Shown: positions 8,658 through 18,044, counted from the stretch's first letter. The stretch: 64,000 nucleotides of DNA from Arthrobacter sp. 24S4-2 (GCF_005280255.1 NZ_CP040018.1:806001-870000), one strand, 5' to 3'. Notes: generated by a model not told the origin, from the sequence alone. Translations and numbers: made by a program.

Positions 8658-10100
8658 ATGAGCGAATCCCAGAGCGACGCCGCCGCGGCCCGGCCGGAGT
8701 GGCAGCCCAGGCTGGCCCTGCTGGTGGCCGCGACTTTCTTCATGGAGTTCCTGGACGGCACTGTGCTGACAACGGCCATCCCCAGCATCGCGGCAGACTT
8801 CGCGGTGGCCCCCGCGGACGTCAATATTACCATGACGGCCTACCTCATGACCGTGGCCATGGGCATCCCGGTAAGCGGGTGGCTGGCCGAACGGGTGGGC
8901 GCCCGGGGGGTCTTTTGCGCTGCCATCGCGGTGTTCACTGCGGCCTCGCTGCTGTGCGCCCTGAGCCAGGACCTCACCATGCTGACCGCCAGCCGCGTCC
9001 TGCAGGGCGCAGGCGGGGCCATGATGGTCCCCGTCGGGACGCTCGTGGTACTTCGCCGGACTCCCAAAGAGGACCTGCTGCGGGCCACGGCCTATCTTGT
9101 CTGGCCGGGCCTCCTGGCCCCGGTCCTGGCGCCGCTCGTGGGCGGAGCGCTCACCACGTTCCTGTCGTGGCACTGGATCTTCCTGATCAACATTCCCTTG
9201 GGCCTGGCCGCGTTCATTGCCGCCCTTCGCCTGGTTCCCAAGGGCGCGGGCGACCAGGCCCGGCGTCTTGACTGGTTCGGGCTGCTGCTGACAACGGCCG
9301 GCGTGGGCGCCCTCGTCGTGGGGCTCGAACTGGCCACCGCACACCCCTCGGGGCCGGGCGGGGCGATCTCCATGGCTGCAGGCATCGCCTCGATTGCCGG
9401 GGCGGTTCTGTGGCTCAGGCGCACCAGCAATCCGCTTTTCCAGCTGAATGTTTTCGCCACGCGGACGTTCCGGGCAACATCCACCGGCGGGTTCATCTAC
9501 CGCCTGACCATCAGCGCCGTTCCGTTCCTGCTGCCGCTGATGTTCCAGGACGGTTTTGGCTGGGACCCGCTGCATGCCGGCATCATGGTGGCCGCGGTAT
9601 TCGTCGGTAACATCGGCATCAAACCCGCCACCACACCGCTTATCCGCAGGTTCGGTTTTAAGCCCGTCCTTGTCTTCGCATCGCTCGCCTCCGCGCTCAC
9701 CTTTGCCCTGTGCGCCCTGCTCGACGCCGGGACCCCGGAGCCGCTGATCTTTGCCCTGCTGGTCTGCAGCGGGGCATTCCGCTCCATCGGCTTCTCCGCC
9801 TATGCCTCAATCCAGTACGCCGACATCGTGCCCGGCCAGCTGCCGTCGGCCAACGCAATTTCGGCTACCCTGGTCCAGCTGGCGGCGGGCGCGGGCATTG
9901 CCGTCGGCGCCCTGTTCCTCCGGCTCTTTGCCGCGCCGGGAGCCTTCGGAGCCGACGCCGTTGCGCCGTACCGGAGCGCGTTCCTGGCCATCACGGTGCT
10001 GATGCTCCTCAGCACCGCGGACAGCCTGACGCTGCACCGGCAGGCGGGTGCCGACGTCAGCCGCGGGCGTTCCCCGTCACCGAGGGCAGCAAGCTCCTAG
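8658..10100 (+). CDS. MFS drug transporter, DHA2 (EmrB/QacA) type
   Basis: About 480 residues of inner-membrane H+-coupled antiporter. The first helix carries the DHA2 signature MEFLDGTVLTTAIP, and a motif-A-like loop GWLAERVGARG follows the second helix. There are about 13-14 hydrophobic spans. The start at 8658 has AGGAG 5 bases upstream; an in-frame or nearby upstream ATG is less well placed. It lies 95 bases after recQ on the same strand and converges on the oxidoreductase gene with only about 43 bases between them. Substrate is unknown. Confidence 0.85.
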   Translation: MSESQSDAAAARPEWQPRLALLVAATFFMEFLDGTVLTTAIPSIAADFAVAPADVNITMTAYLMTVAMGIPVSGWLAERVGARGVFCAAIAVFTAASLLCALSQDLTMLTASRVLQGAGGAMMVPVGTLVVLRRTPKEDLLRATAYLVWPGLLAPVLAPLVGGALTTFLSWHWIFLINIPLGLAAFIAALRLVPKGAGDQARRLDWFGLLLTTAGVGALVVGLELATAHPSGPGGAISMAAGIASIAGAVLWLRRTSNPLFQLNVFATRTFRATSTGGFIYRLTISAVPFLLPLMFQDGFGWDPLHAGIMVAAVFVGNIGIKPATTPLIRRFGFKPVLVFASLASALTFALCALLDAGTPEPLIFALLVCSGAFRSIGFSAYASIQYADIVPGQLPSANAISATLVQLAAGAGIAVGALFLRLFAAPGAFGADAVAPYRSAFLAITVLMLLSTADSLTLHRQAGADVSRGRSPSPRAASS

Positions 10101-10143
10101 GCCTGCAGCCTCCCGGGCCCCCGGGGCGTGCAGCCGCCTGGTT

Positions 10144-11732
10144 CTAGGATTCCAGCACCGCCATGGCCGCATTGTGGCCCCGATGGCGCTCACAGCCCCG
10201 CCGCGGCGTGCGCCCGAACCGCACAGCAGGATCCGCGGATCGTCGGTTGCCACACCCCACCGGCGGGCGGGCGTATCCAGCTGTGCGTCGTCCTCGGCGA
10301 ACGGCCAGTCGAGGCCGCCGTGGAAGATGTTGCCGCGGGGCATGCCCACTGCGTGCTGGATGTCCAGGGTGGTCTTGGTTTCGATGCACGGGGCACCGTC
10401 GGCGCCTGTCAGCAGCAGCTCCTCGATAGGCTCCTCGAGTACCGAGTTGAGGGATTTCAGGACGGCGCCCTGCAGCGCCGCCCGCATGTCCTCGTTGTTC
10501 TCTTCGGTGACCAGCCGGTCCGGCACGTGCAGTCCGAACACAGTCAGGGTCTGCGCGCCGGAAGCCTGCAGCGCCGGCGAGAGGATGGTGGGATCGGTCA
10601 ACGAATGGCAGTAGATTTCGCACGGCAGCGGATCCGGGACTGTGCCCTGCTCTGCTGCCAGATAGGCGTCGTCCAGCTGGGTCCAGGATTCGTTGATGTG
10701 GAACGTGCCGCCGAAGGCCGCCTCCGGGCTGACGCTGCGGTCCAGCAGCCGCGGCAGGCGCTTCAGCAGGAGGTTCACCTTGACCTGGGACCCTTCCCGC
10801 CGGTGGTTCGGGTTGGCGGGCTCCCCGGCGCTGCTTCCACGCAGCCTGTCCAGGACCGCGGGCGCCACGTTGGACAGCACCCAACCCGCGGAGACCGAAT
10901 GTTCCCCGCCGCCATGGCGGTAGTGCACCGAGCCGCCGGACCGGACGGCCGTGACCTCGGCAGACGTCACGATGGTGGCGCCTGCTTCCCGGGCGGCGCG
11001 CTCGAGCTCGCCCGAGACCGCCCCCATCCCGGCGATGGGAACATCCCAGTCACCGGTGCCGCCGCCCAGGAGGTGGTACAGGAAGCAGATGTTCTGCTGG
11101 AGGTCGGCGCTGTCCGCCCTGGCAAAGGTCCCGATCAGCGCATCGGTCAGGACCACGCCGCGCACCAGGTCGCTGTGCAAGCCGCTGCTGATGGCTTCGC
11201 CGATGGGCCGCTCGATCAGCGATTCCCACGCATCCCCGGCTCCGGCCGCTGTGGCGAGCCGCTTGGCCTCGGACCGGGAGAGCAACGGGGACGTCATGGT
11301 GGGCCACAGCGCGCCTGTGAGCTTCCTGCACTCCGCGTAGAAGTGTCCAAAGGCCTCTGCCTCGGTGGCGGGCGCCCCCACCGAAGCAAACGACGCCGCA
11401 GTTGCCTCCGCGTCACCGTTGTCGATCAGCAGACCCCGGCCGGGACTGGCCGGGTCCGGTGTATACGAGGAGTAGCGGCGGCGGGCCAGCCGGATCCGCA
11501 GACCAAGGTCGTCGATGATTTCCTGCGGCAGCAGGCTCACCAGGTAGGAGTACAGCGAAAGCCGGGCGTCGACGCCGTCGAACGCCCGTGCGGATACGGC
11601 CGCACCGCCGGCGTGGTCCAGTTTCTCCAGCAGCAGCACGTCCCTGCCGGCCCTGGCCAGGTAGGCCGCCGCCGCCAGGCCGTTGTGTCCGCCGCCGACA
11701 ATAACCACGTCATGATTGCTGCTGCTCGCCAT
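10144..11732 (-). CDS. FAD-dependent phytoene-desaturase-like oxidoreductase (frameshifted near the C-terminus)
   Basis: COG1233-type NAD(P)/FAD oxidoreductase of about 529 residues when corrected. The N-terminal dinucleotide-binding fold reads VVIVGGGHNGLAAAAYLARAG and is followed by a Glu-ending strand LLLEK. The reading frame is intact to a GGAVSAI segment, then shifts at a run of four C (plus strand 10178-10181). With one more base the protein would continue as GGHNAAMAVLES and stop at 10144, the usual end of this family; as given it runs on to 10077 with an unrelated tail. The last helix normally completes the FAD site. Start at 11732 is supported by the conserved N-terminus. The substrate is not defined by the sequence. 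Confidence 0.8.
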
Positions 11733-11817
11733 CTGGCCATCCTGCCACCCTGTGCACTGTCGACGCGGGACGCAAACGCAGAAGGCTCCGGGAAACACAG
11801 ACAGCCCTTGGGAACGC

Positions 11818-11845
11818 AAAAGGCCCCGGTCCAGGGACCGGGGCC
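11818..11845 (-). terminator. Rho-independent terminator of tRNA-Ser(GCT)
   Basis: Perfect 11-bp stem GGCCCCGGTCC / GGACCGGGGCC with a two-base loop, followed on the minus strand by TTTT. It ends 5 bases from the tRNA gene. Confidence 0.85.
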
Positions 11846-11850
11846 AAACG

Positions 11851-11938
11851 CGGAGACGGGGGGATTTGAACCCCCGGTGGAGTTGTGCCCCACACTTCAT
11901 TAGCAGTGAAGCCCATTCGGCCGCTCTGGCACGTCTCC
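11851..11938 (-). tRNA. tRNA-Ser(GCT)
   Basis: 88-base class II tRNA on the minus strand. Acceptor GGAGACG/CGTCTCC, anticodon stem CTTCA/TGAAG around loop CTGCTAA (anticodon GCT), a long variable arm, and T-loop TTCAAAT. It reads AGC/AGU serine codons. Confidence 0.95.
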
Positions 11939-11960
11939 AATTGCTATTCCTAGCCCACCA

Positions 11961-11990
11961 AGGATACGCAGAACGGGGCATTCAGTGCAA
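11961..11990 (-). promoter_or_regulatory. Probable promoter of tRNA-Ser(GCT)
   Basis: On the minus strand TTGCAC (11985-11990) lies 18 bases from TATCCT (11961-11966), about 22 bases before the tRNA. The IS110 element begins just upstream of this -35 box. Confidence 0.45.
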
Positions 11991-12056
11991 AACGGCGCCA
12001 TGCTCACGGCGAACGGGGCCGCCGTGAGGCTAGACAATATGAAGTGTGGTGCAGTT

Positions 12057-12283
12057 CCTGCCCGTCCGGGTCGGCCATTATCGCCGGGCCGGTCCCGGCA
12101 GCGCCGGCTTGGGTGTAACCCGTGCCGTCCGTGTGGTGGGCGGCGCTGCCGGGGCCTGATACCCCCGGCGGTGATGTCCTTTATCCCGGACGGGGCAGGT
12201 AACGGCAAGAGGCCGGGGCCTTCTGTTTCACAGGGTCCGTGGGTTGCCACTAACTACTCCCTCGGGGGTGCAATGGTAGTGCC
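12057..12283 (+). ncRNA. Candidate IS110 bridge RNA (structured left end)
   Basis: This non-coding stretch forms nested stems with small internal loops. The outer stem pairs 12057-12070 with 12185-12199 (CCTGCCCGTCCGGG against CCCGGACGGGGCAGG, one bulge). A 13-bp middle stem pairs 12076-12088 with 12164-12176, with two G-U pairs. A 16-bp inner stem pairs 12091-12106 with 12141-12156 and closes a 34-base loop that holds GGGTGTAACCC. A second, weaker stem-loop joins CACTA 12248-12252 with TAGTG 12277-12281. IS110-group elements are known to encode a bridge RNA with target and donor loops in the left end. RNA limits are my estimate. Confidence 0.45.
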
Positions 12284-12310
12284 ACATGTGATGTTTGGGA
12301 GGTCCCGGCT

Positions 12311-13417
12311 ATGTTTGAGCATACTTTCATTGGTCTGGATGTTCACGCGGTCAACGTAGTTGGCCATGCGCTGAACCCGGCCACCGGTGAAATCAGCGGC
12401 CACACGATGGCTTCCGACCCTGCCGTGGTGCTGGAGTGGGTCCGCCGGTTCGAGCCGCCGGTCAAGGTCGTCTACGAGTCCGGCCCGACCGGGTTCGTCC
12501 TGGCCCGTTACCTGCGGGCCGCGGGCATCGACTGCGTCGTCGCGGCGTCCTCGAAACTGCTGCGGGCACCCGGGGACCGCATTAAAACTGATCGGCGGGA
12601 CGCCCGGGTGTTGGCGGAGATGCTGGCTGTGGGCTCGGTCACCGAGGTGCGTATCCCGGACCTTGAGGAAGAAGCGCTGCGGGACCTGTCCCGGCTGCGC
12701 GCCGGCACGGCCAAGGACCTAGCGCACGCCCGCCAGCACGTGAATGCCATCTTGCTGCGCCACGGCATCCGCTACCCCAAAGACACCAGATGGACGAAGG
12801 AACACGGCCTGTGGCTGCACCGCCAGCGCTTTGATGAGCCGGCGCTGCAGTTCACCTGCGAGGCGGACATCGAGCAGGCCGAGCTGCTCGCCGGCCAGCT
12901 TAAACGGATCGATAGGCAGGTCGCCGTCACTGCCGCGGAGTGCCGCTACTCCCCGGTGATTGACGCGCTGATGTGTCTGCGGGGGATTCGGATGACGACC
13001 GGGTTCGGGCTGGCCGTGGAGATCGGGGACTGGACCCGCTTCACCGGTTCGTCCATCGGCTCCTATCTCGGGCTGGTGCCCAGTGAGGACTCCTCCGGCT
13101 TATCCCGGCACCAGGGCCCGATCACCAAGGCCGGAAACACGTACGCCCGCAAACTCCTGATCGAAGCCGCCTGGCAGCACCGGCGCCCGTACGCCCGGCC
13201 CGGGGAACGGCTGCTGCACCAGCTCGATCTCGTCGCCCCGGCAACCCGCATCCGCGCCCTGGAAGGAAACCACAGGCTCCACCACAAGTGGGAACACTTC
13301 GACGAGCGCCACAAAATGTCAGTCAAGGCCAACACCGCGATCGCCCGTGAGCTCGCCGGCTGGTGCTGGTCACTGGCCGCCCCGCTCCAGCAAGGAGAAC
13401 GCATGAACGCGGCCTGA
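12311..13417 (+). CDS. IS110-family DEDD transposase
   Basis: 368-residue recombinase with an N-terminal RuvC-like domain and a C-terminal transposase-20 domain. Acidic residues of the DEDD site are visible in FIGLDVHA (residues 7-14), VVYESGPTG (about 55-63) and IKTDRRDARVLAE (about 93-105). The C-terminal domain has MCLRGIRMTTG, a GSYLGLVPSEDSSG motif and GPITKAGNTYARKLLIEAAW, which contains the family's catalytic-serine region upstream of it (SEDSSG). The gene is full length with no stop or frameshift, so it may be active. The start is preceded by GGGAGG at 12297-12302. It would work with the structured left-end RNA to choose donor and target sites. Confidence 0.93.
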   Translation: MFEHTFIGLDVHAVNVVGHALNPATGEISGHTMASDPAVVLEWVRRFEPPVKVVYESGPTGFVLARYLRAAGIDCVVAASSKLLRAPGDRIKTDRRDARVLAEMLAVGSVTEVRIPDLEEEALRDLSRLRAGTAKDLAHARQHVNAILLRHGIRYPKDTRWTKEHGLWLHRQRFDEPALQFTCEADIEQAELLAGQLKRIDRQVAVTAAECRYSPVIDALMCLRGIRMTTGFGLAVEIGDWTRFTGSSIGSYLGLVPSEDSSGLSRHQGPITKAGNTYARKLLIEAAWQHRRPYARPGERLLHQLDLVAPATRIRALEGNHRLHHKWEHFDERHKMSVKANTAIARELAGWCWSLAAPLQQGERMNAA

Positions 13418-13708
13418 CCCGAACGTGCCCCCGGGACGTGGTGGAAGTGCGATGGCAGCAGCGGAGCCAACTCGAGACGCAGCTATGAGCAGACTGGCCA
13501 CCGTCGACGCTCGATGCTAGACACCGATACCGCTCCAGCCGAACAAATCGTCATGCGGTAACCAACCCGCGAATGTCAGCCTGACACTGCAGTCGAGAAA
13601 AGACTCGCCAACACAGGTCACCACGACCGGCCGGCACACGTTGAGCGGCCCCCGGACCCAAAAGCCAGGAGCCGCTCAACCATGCCTCTTGACAACCCGA
13701 CCTACATA
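13418..13708. other. Right end of the IS110 element and junction with the peptidase gene
   Basis: No gene is supported in these 291 bases. A perfect 10-bp inverted repeat (13640-13649 with 13671-13680, loop of 21 bases) lies near the end, followed by a -35-like TTGACA at 13689-13694 that points out of the element. The prolyl oligopeptidase stop codon follows at once, and no terminator for that gene is visible before the IS. Confidence 0.4.
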
Positions 13709-15991
13709 TCAGCTGTCGGAGCGGCCCGCCAGCGAACGCCACAGGAAATGCTGGCTTCGGCTCTGCAGCGCGGCCGCCTGCCGGTTGTCGGAAGCACCGG
13801 CATGCCCGCCCTCCAGCGCCTCGTGGAACCAGACGTTGGGGATGCCCATGGCCTGCATACGCGCCGCCATCTTGCGGGCCTGCACGGGGCCCACCCGGTC
13901 ATCCGAGGTGGCGGTCCAGATGAAGGTCTCCGGGTAGTCCACACCGTCGCGGAGCAGGTGGTACGGCGAGAACGTCCGGATGAACTCCCACTGCTCGGCC
14001 ACATCCGGGTCCCCGTACTCGGCGATCCAGGAGTAGCCGGCCGACAGCTTGGTGTACCGGCGCATGTCCAGCAGCGGCACCCCGCAGGACACGGCGCCGA
14101 ACAGCTCCGGGTACCGTGTCAGCATGTTGCCCACCAGCAGCCCGCCGTTGGACCCGCCCACGCAGCCAAGGCGTTCCCGGGAAGTGACGCCGCGCGAGAT
14201 CAGGTCCCGGGCCACGGCCGCGAAGTCCTCGAACGCCCGGTGGCGCTTCTCCTTAAGCGCGGCACGGTGCCACGACGGCCCGTACTCGCCGCCGCCTCGG
14301 ATGTTAGCCACCACGTAGACGCCGCCGCGGGTATGGACCGCACCGCCTTCGCCTGTCTCTTCGGCTCCGCCCGGTGCCTCCGTCCGCCGCTCCAGCCAGG
14401 CCCGGCCGATTGCTCCGCTGTAGGCAGGCGTCCGGGAAACCTCGAACCCGCCGTACCCGGACAGCTGCGTGGGATTCTGGCCGTCCAGGACCAGGTCCTT
14501 TGACGCCACCTGGAAGTACGGGACCCGGGTGCCGTCTTCGGACACTGCGAAGTGCTGCTGGACCTCGTAGGCGGAATCGTCAAAGTAGGACGGCGACGTG
14601 CGGATCACCGCGTGCTCGCTCACCACGGAGCCGCCGCTGCGGCGCAGTGTGCCCCGGGTTAGGGTGCTGGGCGTGGTGAACCCGGTGGCCACGAGCCAGA
14701 AGTCATCCCCAGCACCGGGAGCTTCCCCCTCCGGCACGGGCACGGTGCCGCCGGTACCGTCGTCATCGGAATCGCCGGCGTCGTCCTCGTCGTCAACGGC
14801 GAAGGCGTTGACGTCATGCAGCGGCGGGCAGGCATCGAGCAGCGTGGACGCCCAGGCCGAATCAGTTCCGGCCTGTTCCGGGTCCAGGACGCGGATCTCC
14901 GAGGACACATCCCGCAGGAGGTTGAGCAGGAGGAAGTTCCGGGTCCAGCTCCAGGACTGCAGCGAGGTGTGCGCATCCGGGGTGAACAGGACCTGGAGTT
15001 CGCGGCCGCCCGCCAGGTAGTCCTCGAAGTTCGCGGCGAGCAGCGAGCCGGCGGCATACGAGGTTCCGTTGACGTCCCAGTCGCCTTGCGGCCGGAACAG
15101 CAGCCACTCACGGTGCACGCTCAGGTTCACGTCGGTCGGAGTGTCGATGACAACCCAGGACCCGTCCCGCAGCACGGACGTGTTCTTGTTGAAGAAGCTG
15201 ATCCAGTCCATCGCGAAGGTTCGCTCGTACCCCGGTGTGGAGTCGTGGGCAACCAGCGCCATCATGTGGTCCTCGGGGATTTCAAAGACCCGTTCCGCCT
15301 CGGAAAGCGAGCCGCCGCGGGGGAGCTTGACGGCGGTGCGCGCATAGGAGGAGGACGTCCTGGGCATGTCTTCGGCGGTGCTGGCCACCAGCAGCGTGTC
15401 CCGGTCCAGCCAGGAAGCGTTGCCTTTGGCCGTCGGGAGGTCGAACCCGCCTGACGCCGGGTCCACAAAGGTCCGGGACTCGACGTCGAACTCCCGGTAG
15501 CGGTTGGCGTCGCCGCCGTCGGGGGAGAGGGCCACCAAGGCCAGCCGGTGGGGTTCGCCGGCAGAGGGGCGGAGGAAGTTGGCGCCGTGGAAGACCCACT
15601 CCTCGCCTTCGGCGGCGGAAAGCGCGTCCACGTCCAGCAGCACGTCCCAGTCCGGCGAACCGTCCCGGTAGCCTTCCCAGGTGGTCCTGCGCCACAGTCC
15701 CTTCGGGTTCTGGCCGTCCCGCCAGAAGTTGTAATACCAGTCGCCGTGCTTGCCCACCATGGCGATCTTGTCGGTGGAGTCCAGCACCTCCAGGACCCTG
15801 CTCTCCAGGGCGGCGTAGTCGGCGTCCTCCAGCAGGTCCTCGGTGCGGGCGTTCTGTTCACGGACCCAGGCCAGCGGTTCCTCGCCGTAGATCTCCTCAA
15901 GCCAGATATTCTCGTCGGTCGGTTCAGGCGCTTTTCCGCTCTGGGAAGGGGCGCCGGACGCGGGCTGGTGATCAGCTGCTGTGGTGGTCAT
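13709..15991 (-). CDS. S9A-family prolyl oligopeptidase
   Basis: Serine peptidase of about 760 residues that cleaves after proline in short peptides. It has an N-terminal beta-propeller (residues about 40-430) and a C-terminal alpha/beta hydrolase domain. Nucleophile Ser lies in GCVGGSNGGLLVG (about 614), acid Asp in TSDDRVGP (about 697), and His in EGGHAG (about 730). The propeller carries a low-complexity acidic insertion, VDDEDDAGDSDDDG followed by Gly/Pro-rich residues, between two blades. There is no signal peptide, so it is probably cytoplasmic. ATG 15991 is chosen because the longer frame upstream overlaps the divergent gene's leader. Its 3' end abuts an IS110 element. Confidence 0.88.
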   Translation of the reverse strand: MTTTAADHQPASGAPSQSGKAPEPTDENIWLEEIYGEEPLAWVREQNARTEDLLEDADYAALESRVLEVLDSTDKIAMVGKHGDWYYNFWRDGQNPKGLWRRTTWEGYRDGSPDWDVLLDVDALSAAEGEEWVFHGANFLRPSAGEPHRLALVALSPDGGDANRYREFDVESRTFVDPASGGFDLPTAKGNASWLDRDTLLVASTAEDMPRTSSSYARTAVKLPRGGSLSEAERVFEIPEDHMMALVAHDSTPGYERTFAMDWISFFNKNTSVLRDGSWVVIDTPTDVNLSVHREWLLFRPQGDWDVNGTSYAAGSLLAANFEDYLAGGRELQVLFTPDAHTSLQSWSWTRNFLLLNLLRDVSSEIRVLDPEQAGTDSAWASTLLDACPPLHDVNAFAVDDEDDAGDSDDDGTGGTVPVPEGEAPGAGDDFWLVATGFTTPSTLTRGTLRRSGGSVVSEHAVIRTSPSYFDDSAYEVQQHFAVSEDGTRVPYFQVASKDLVLDGQNPTQLSGYGGFEVSRTPAYSGAIGRAWLERRTEAPGGAEETGEGGAVHTRGGVYVVANIRGGGEYGPSWHRAALKEKRHRAFEDFAAVARDLISRGVTSRERLGCVGGSNGGLLVGNMLTRYPELFGAVSCGVPLLDMRRYTKLSAGYSWIAEYGDPDVAEQWEFIRTFSPYHLLRDGVDYPETFIWTATSDDRVGPVQARKMAARMQAMGIPNVWFHEALEGGHAGASDNRQAAALQSRSQHFLWRSLAGRSDS

Positions 15992-16052
15992 GGCCCCTAC
16001 GAAACAACATCGGCGCTCAGCTGGCAAGTCACATGCGGATACTCTGGATGGC

Positions 16053-18044
16053 GTGGGCATATCGCAAAGCATCCGGACGGCACTGATAGGAGCCGGACCC
16101 CGCGGTACCAGTGTCCTGGAGCGGCTCCTGGCCAATTGGCGGCTCATGCATCCCACCGCTGCCGGATCCGAGGGACCCGCCGGCCTCCATATTGACGTGG
16201 TGGATCCCTACCCGGCCGGCGCAGGCCATGTGTGGCAGCCCGGCCAGTCGCGGCTCTACCTCATGAATACGCAATCGTTTTATCCCACGGTCATCCCCGA
16301 AGATCCCGAGCTGGCAGCACCGGTGGCAGGCAGCACCTTTGACCAGTGGCGGGCCGCGCAGCAGGACCAGCCCCTTGCCTCCATCACCGAGGAGGAACGG
16401 GCTGAACTGTCCGGCCTCGGATCGCAGGATTTCCCCAGCCGCGCCATCTACGGCCGGTACCTGTGCTCCACCCTGGACGACCTCCTGGCCCACCTTCCGG
16501 AGGGCGTCACTGTCCAGTTCCACCGCACCGCCGCCACCGGCGTCCGGCCGGCAGGCAACGGAACGTTCGACGTCGACCTCCAGGACGGCGGTCCGCTCAC
16601 CGTCGGTTCCGTGGTGCTGGCCCTGGGCCACCTCGAGTCCAGGCTCAACGCCGAACAGCGCGAGCTCCGAGCCGGCGCCGGGCAGCTGGGACTCCTTTAC
16701 CTTCCGCCGGCGGCGCCGGCCGACGTCGACTGGTCCGTCGTTCCGGCCGGGCAGCCTGTGCTGGTCCGCGGCATGGGGCTGAATTTCTTCGACGTGATGG
16801 GTCAGCTCACAGAGGGCCGGGGCGGGAAGTTCGTCGCAGCGGGATCCGGCGGCGGGGCATCCGGATCGGCCGCATCCGCCGGCACAACCGAACTGGAATA
16901 CATTCCCTCCGGCGAGGAGCCGCTGATTATTGCCGCCTCGCGTCGCGGCACGCCGTACCGGGCCAAGGCAAGCCTCGCGGGCTACTACCCCTCGGGTGTG
17001 ACGCTCCGGTACTGCACCGAGGCCGCCGTCGGGCGGTTCGCGGCGGCCGGAATCACGCCCGGCTTCGACCACGACCTCTGGCCCCTCCTGCAACGCGACG
17101 CCCTGTGGGCCTACTACTCGACGCTGGTCAGGACCCGGCCGGACGCGGTCAGCGAACCCGGGGAGTTCCTGGCCCTGCTCCAGGAGACGATGCGGCCGCA
17201 CGCCCACAGCGTGTCCCGCTGGGAGGCCGACGCCGAGGCCCTGATTGCCAAGCACGTGGCGCCGGCGCAGCGCCTGAACCTTCCCGGCCTCGCCGCCCCC
17301 TTGGCCGGCCGGTCCTTCGCGTCCCGGGTGGACGTGGACGCCGCTGTCGTCGGCTATCTGCTCGATGACGCCCGGCGCTCGGCGCTGGGGGAGGACGATC
17401 CGGTGAAGATGACCATCGGGGCGCTGCACCACGGCAGGGCGGTGCTGAAATCGGCAGTGGCCGACGGCGGCATCACCGACGAGTCCTGGGTCGCCGGCCT
17501 TCGGGGCTGGTTTGAGTCCTTCGTCGAAGGGCTGGCCAGCGGCCCGCCGGCCCTCCGCGCGGAGCAGCTCGCCGCGCTCGCCAAAGCAGGCGTGGTGAGT
17601 TTTGTGGGGCCGGACCCGAAATTCTCGCTCGACCGCACTGCCGGCACTTTCACTGCGGCGTCCCCGTGGGTCAGGGACGGCGCCGTTCACGCGCGCACCA
17701 TGATCGAGGCGCTCGCGCCGGCCAACAGGGTGGCCGTCAACCTGTCGCCGGTGCTGGAGCAGCTCCTGGCAGACGGCCTGGTGCGGTCCCGCCTGATGAT
17801 GACAGTGGAGGGCGCGCCCGTGGAGACGTCGGGACTGGATGTCAGCCCGCACCCCTACCGGCCGGTGGGCGCCAACGGGTCCGTCGCCGAGGGTCTCTAC
17901 GTGCTGGGGCTTCAGCTGTCCGCCGCCCAGTGGGGCACGGCCATCGCCGCCGAGGCGCGGCAACAGGGCGGGCCGGTGTACCGCAGCGGCCAGCGAACGC
18001 TCCGCGACGCCGACGAGATCGCCCGCCACATCCTCAGCCGCTGA
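16053..18044 (+). CDS. FAD/NAD(P)-binding protein
   Basis: About 663 residues from GTG 16053. The N-terminus has a Rossmann FAD/NAD site ALIGAGPRGTSVLERLLANW (about residues 9-28) and the segment HIDVVDPYPAGAGHVW, as in the FAD-NAD(P)-binding family of YdhS/HI0933-like proteins. VLALGHLES near residue 190 is the usual second nucleotide-binding strand. The C-terminal end has YVLGLQLSAAQWGTAIAAEA. No substrate can be deduced. It is divergent from the peptidase gene (61 bases between starts) and its 3' end is followed by the 32-bp repeat array. The longer reading frame upstream is unlikely because it overlaps the peptidase start. Confidence 0.75.
   Translation: MGISQSIRTALIGAGPRGTSVLERLLANWRLMHPTAAGSEGPAGLHIDVVDPYPAGAGHVWQPGQSRLYLMNTQSFYPTVIPEDPELAAPVAGSTFDQWRAAQQDQPLASITEEERAELSGLGSQDFPSRAIYGRYLCSTLDDLLAHLPEGVTVQFHRTAATGVRPAGNGTFDVDLQDGGPLTVGSVVLALGHLESRLNAEQRELRAGAGQLGLLYLPPAAPADVDWSVVPAGQPVLVRGMGLNFFDVMGQLTEGRGGKFVAAGSGGGASGSAASAGTTELEYIPSGEEPLIIAASRRGTPYRAKASLAGYYPSGVTLRYCTEAAVGRFAAAGITPGFDHDLWPLLQRDALWAYYSTLVRTRPDAVSEPGEFLALLQETMRPHAHSVSRWEADAEALIAKHVAPAQRLNLPGLAAPLAGRSFASRVDVDAAVVGYLLDDARRSALGEDDPVKMTIGALHHGRAVLKSAVADGGITDESWVAGLRGWFESFVEGLASGPPALRAEQLAALAKAGVVSFVGPDPKFSLDRTAGTFTAASPWVRDGAVHARTMIEALAPANRVAVNLSPVLEQLLADGLVRSRLMMTVEGAPVETSGLDVSPHPYRPVGANGSVAEGLYVLGLQLSAAQWGTAIAAEARQQGGPVYRSGQRTLRDADEIARHILSR

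Larger units (their letters stand above)
11991..13708 (+). mobile_element. IS110-family insertion sequence (outer limits only)
   Basis: The element contains one DEDD transposase gene, a structured non-coding left end of about 300 bases and a right end of up to about 290 bases. IS110 elements lack clear terminal inverted repeats and need not duplicate the target, so the exact ends cannot be read here. The limits given are the tRNA-Ser promoter on the left and the stop codon of the prolyl oligopeptidase gene on the right. Subterminal hairpins are visible at both sides: CTCACGGC/GCCGTGAG at 12004-12029 and GTTGAGCGGC/GCCGCTCAAC at 13640-13680. The true element is probably about 12010-13710. Confidence 0.75.
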
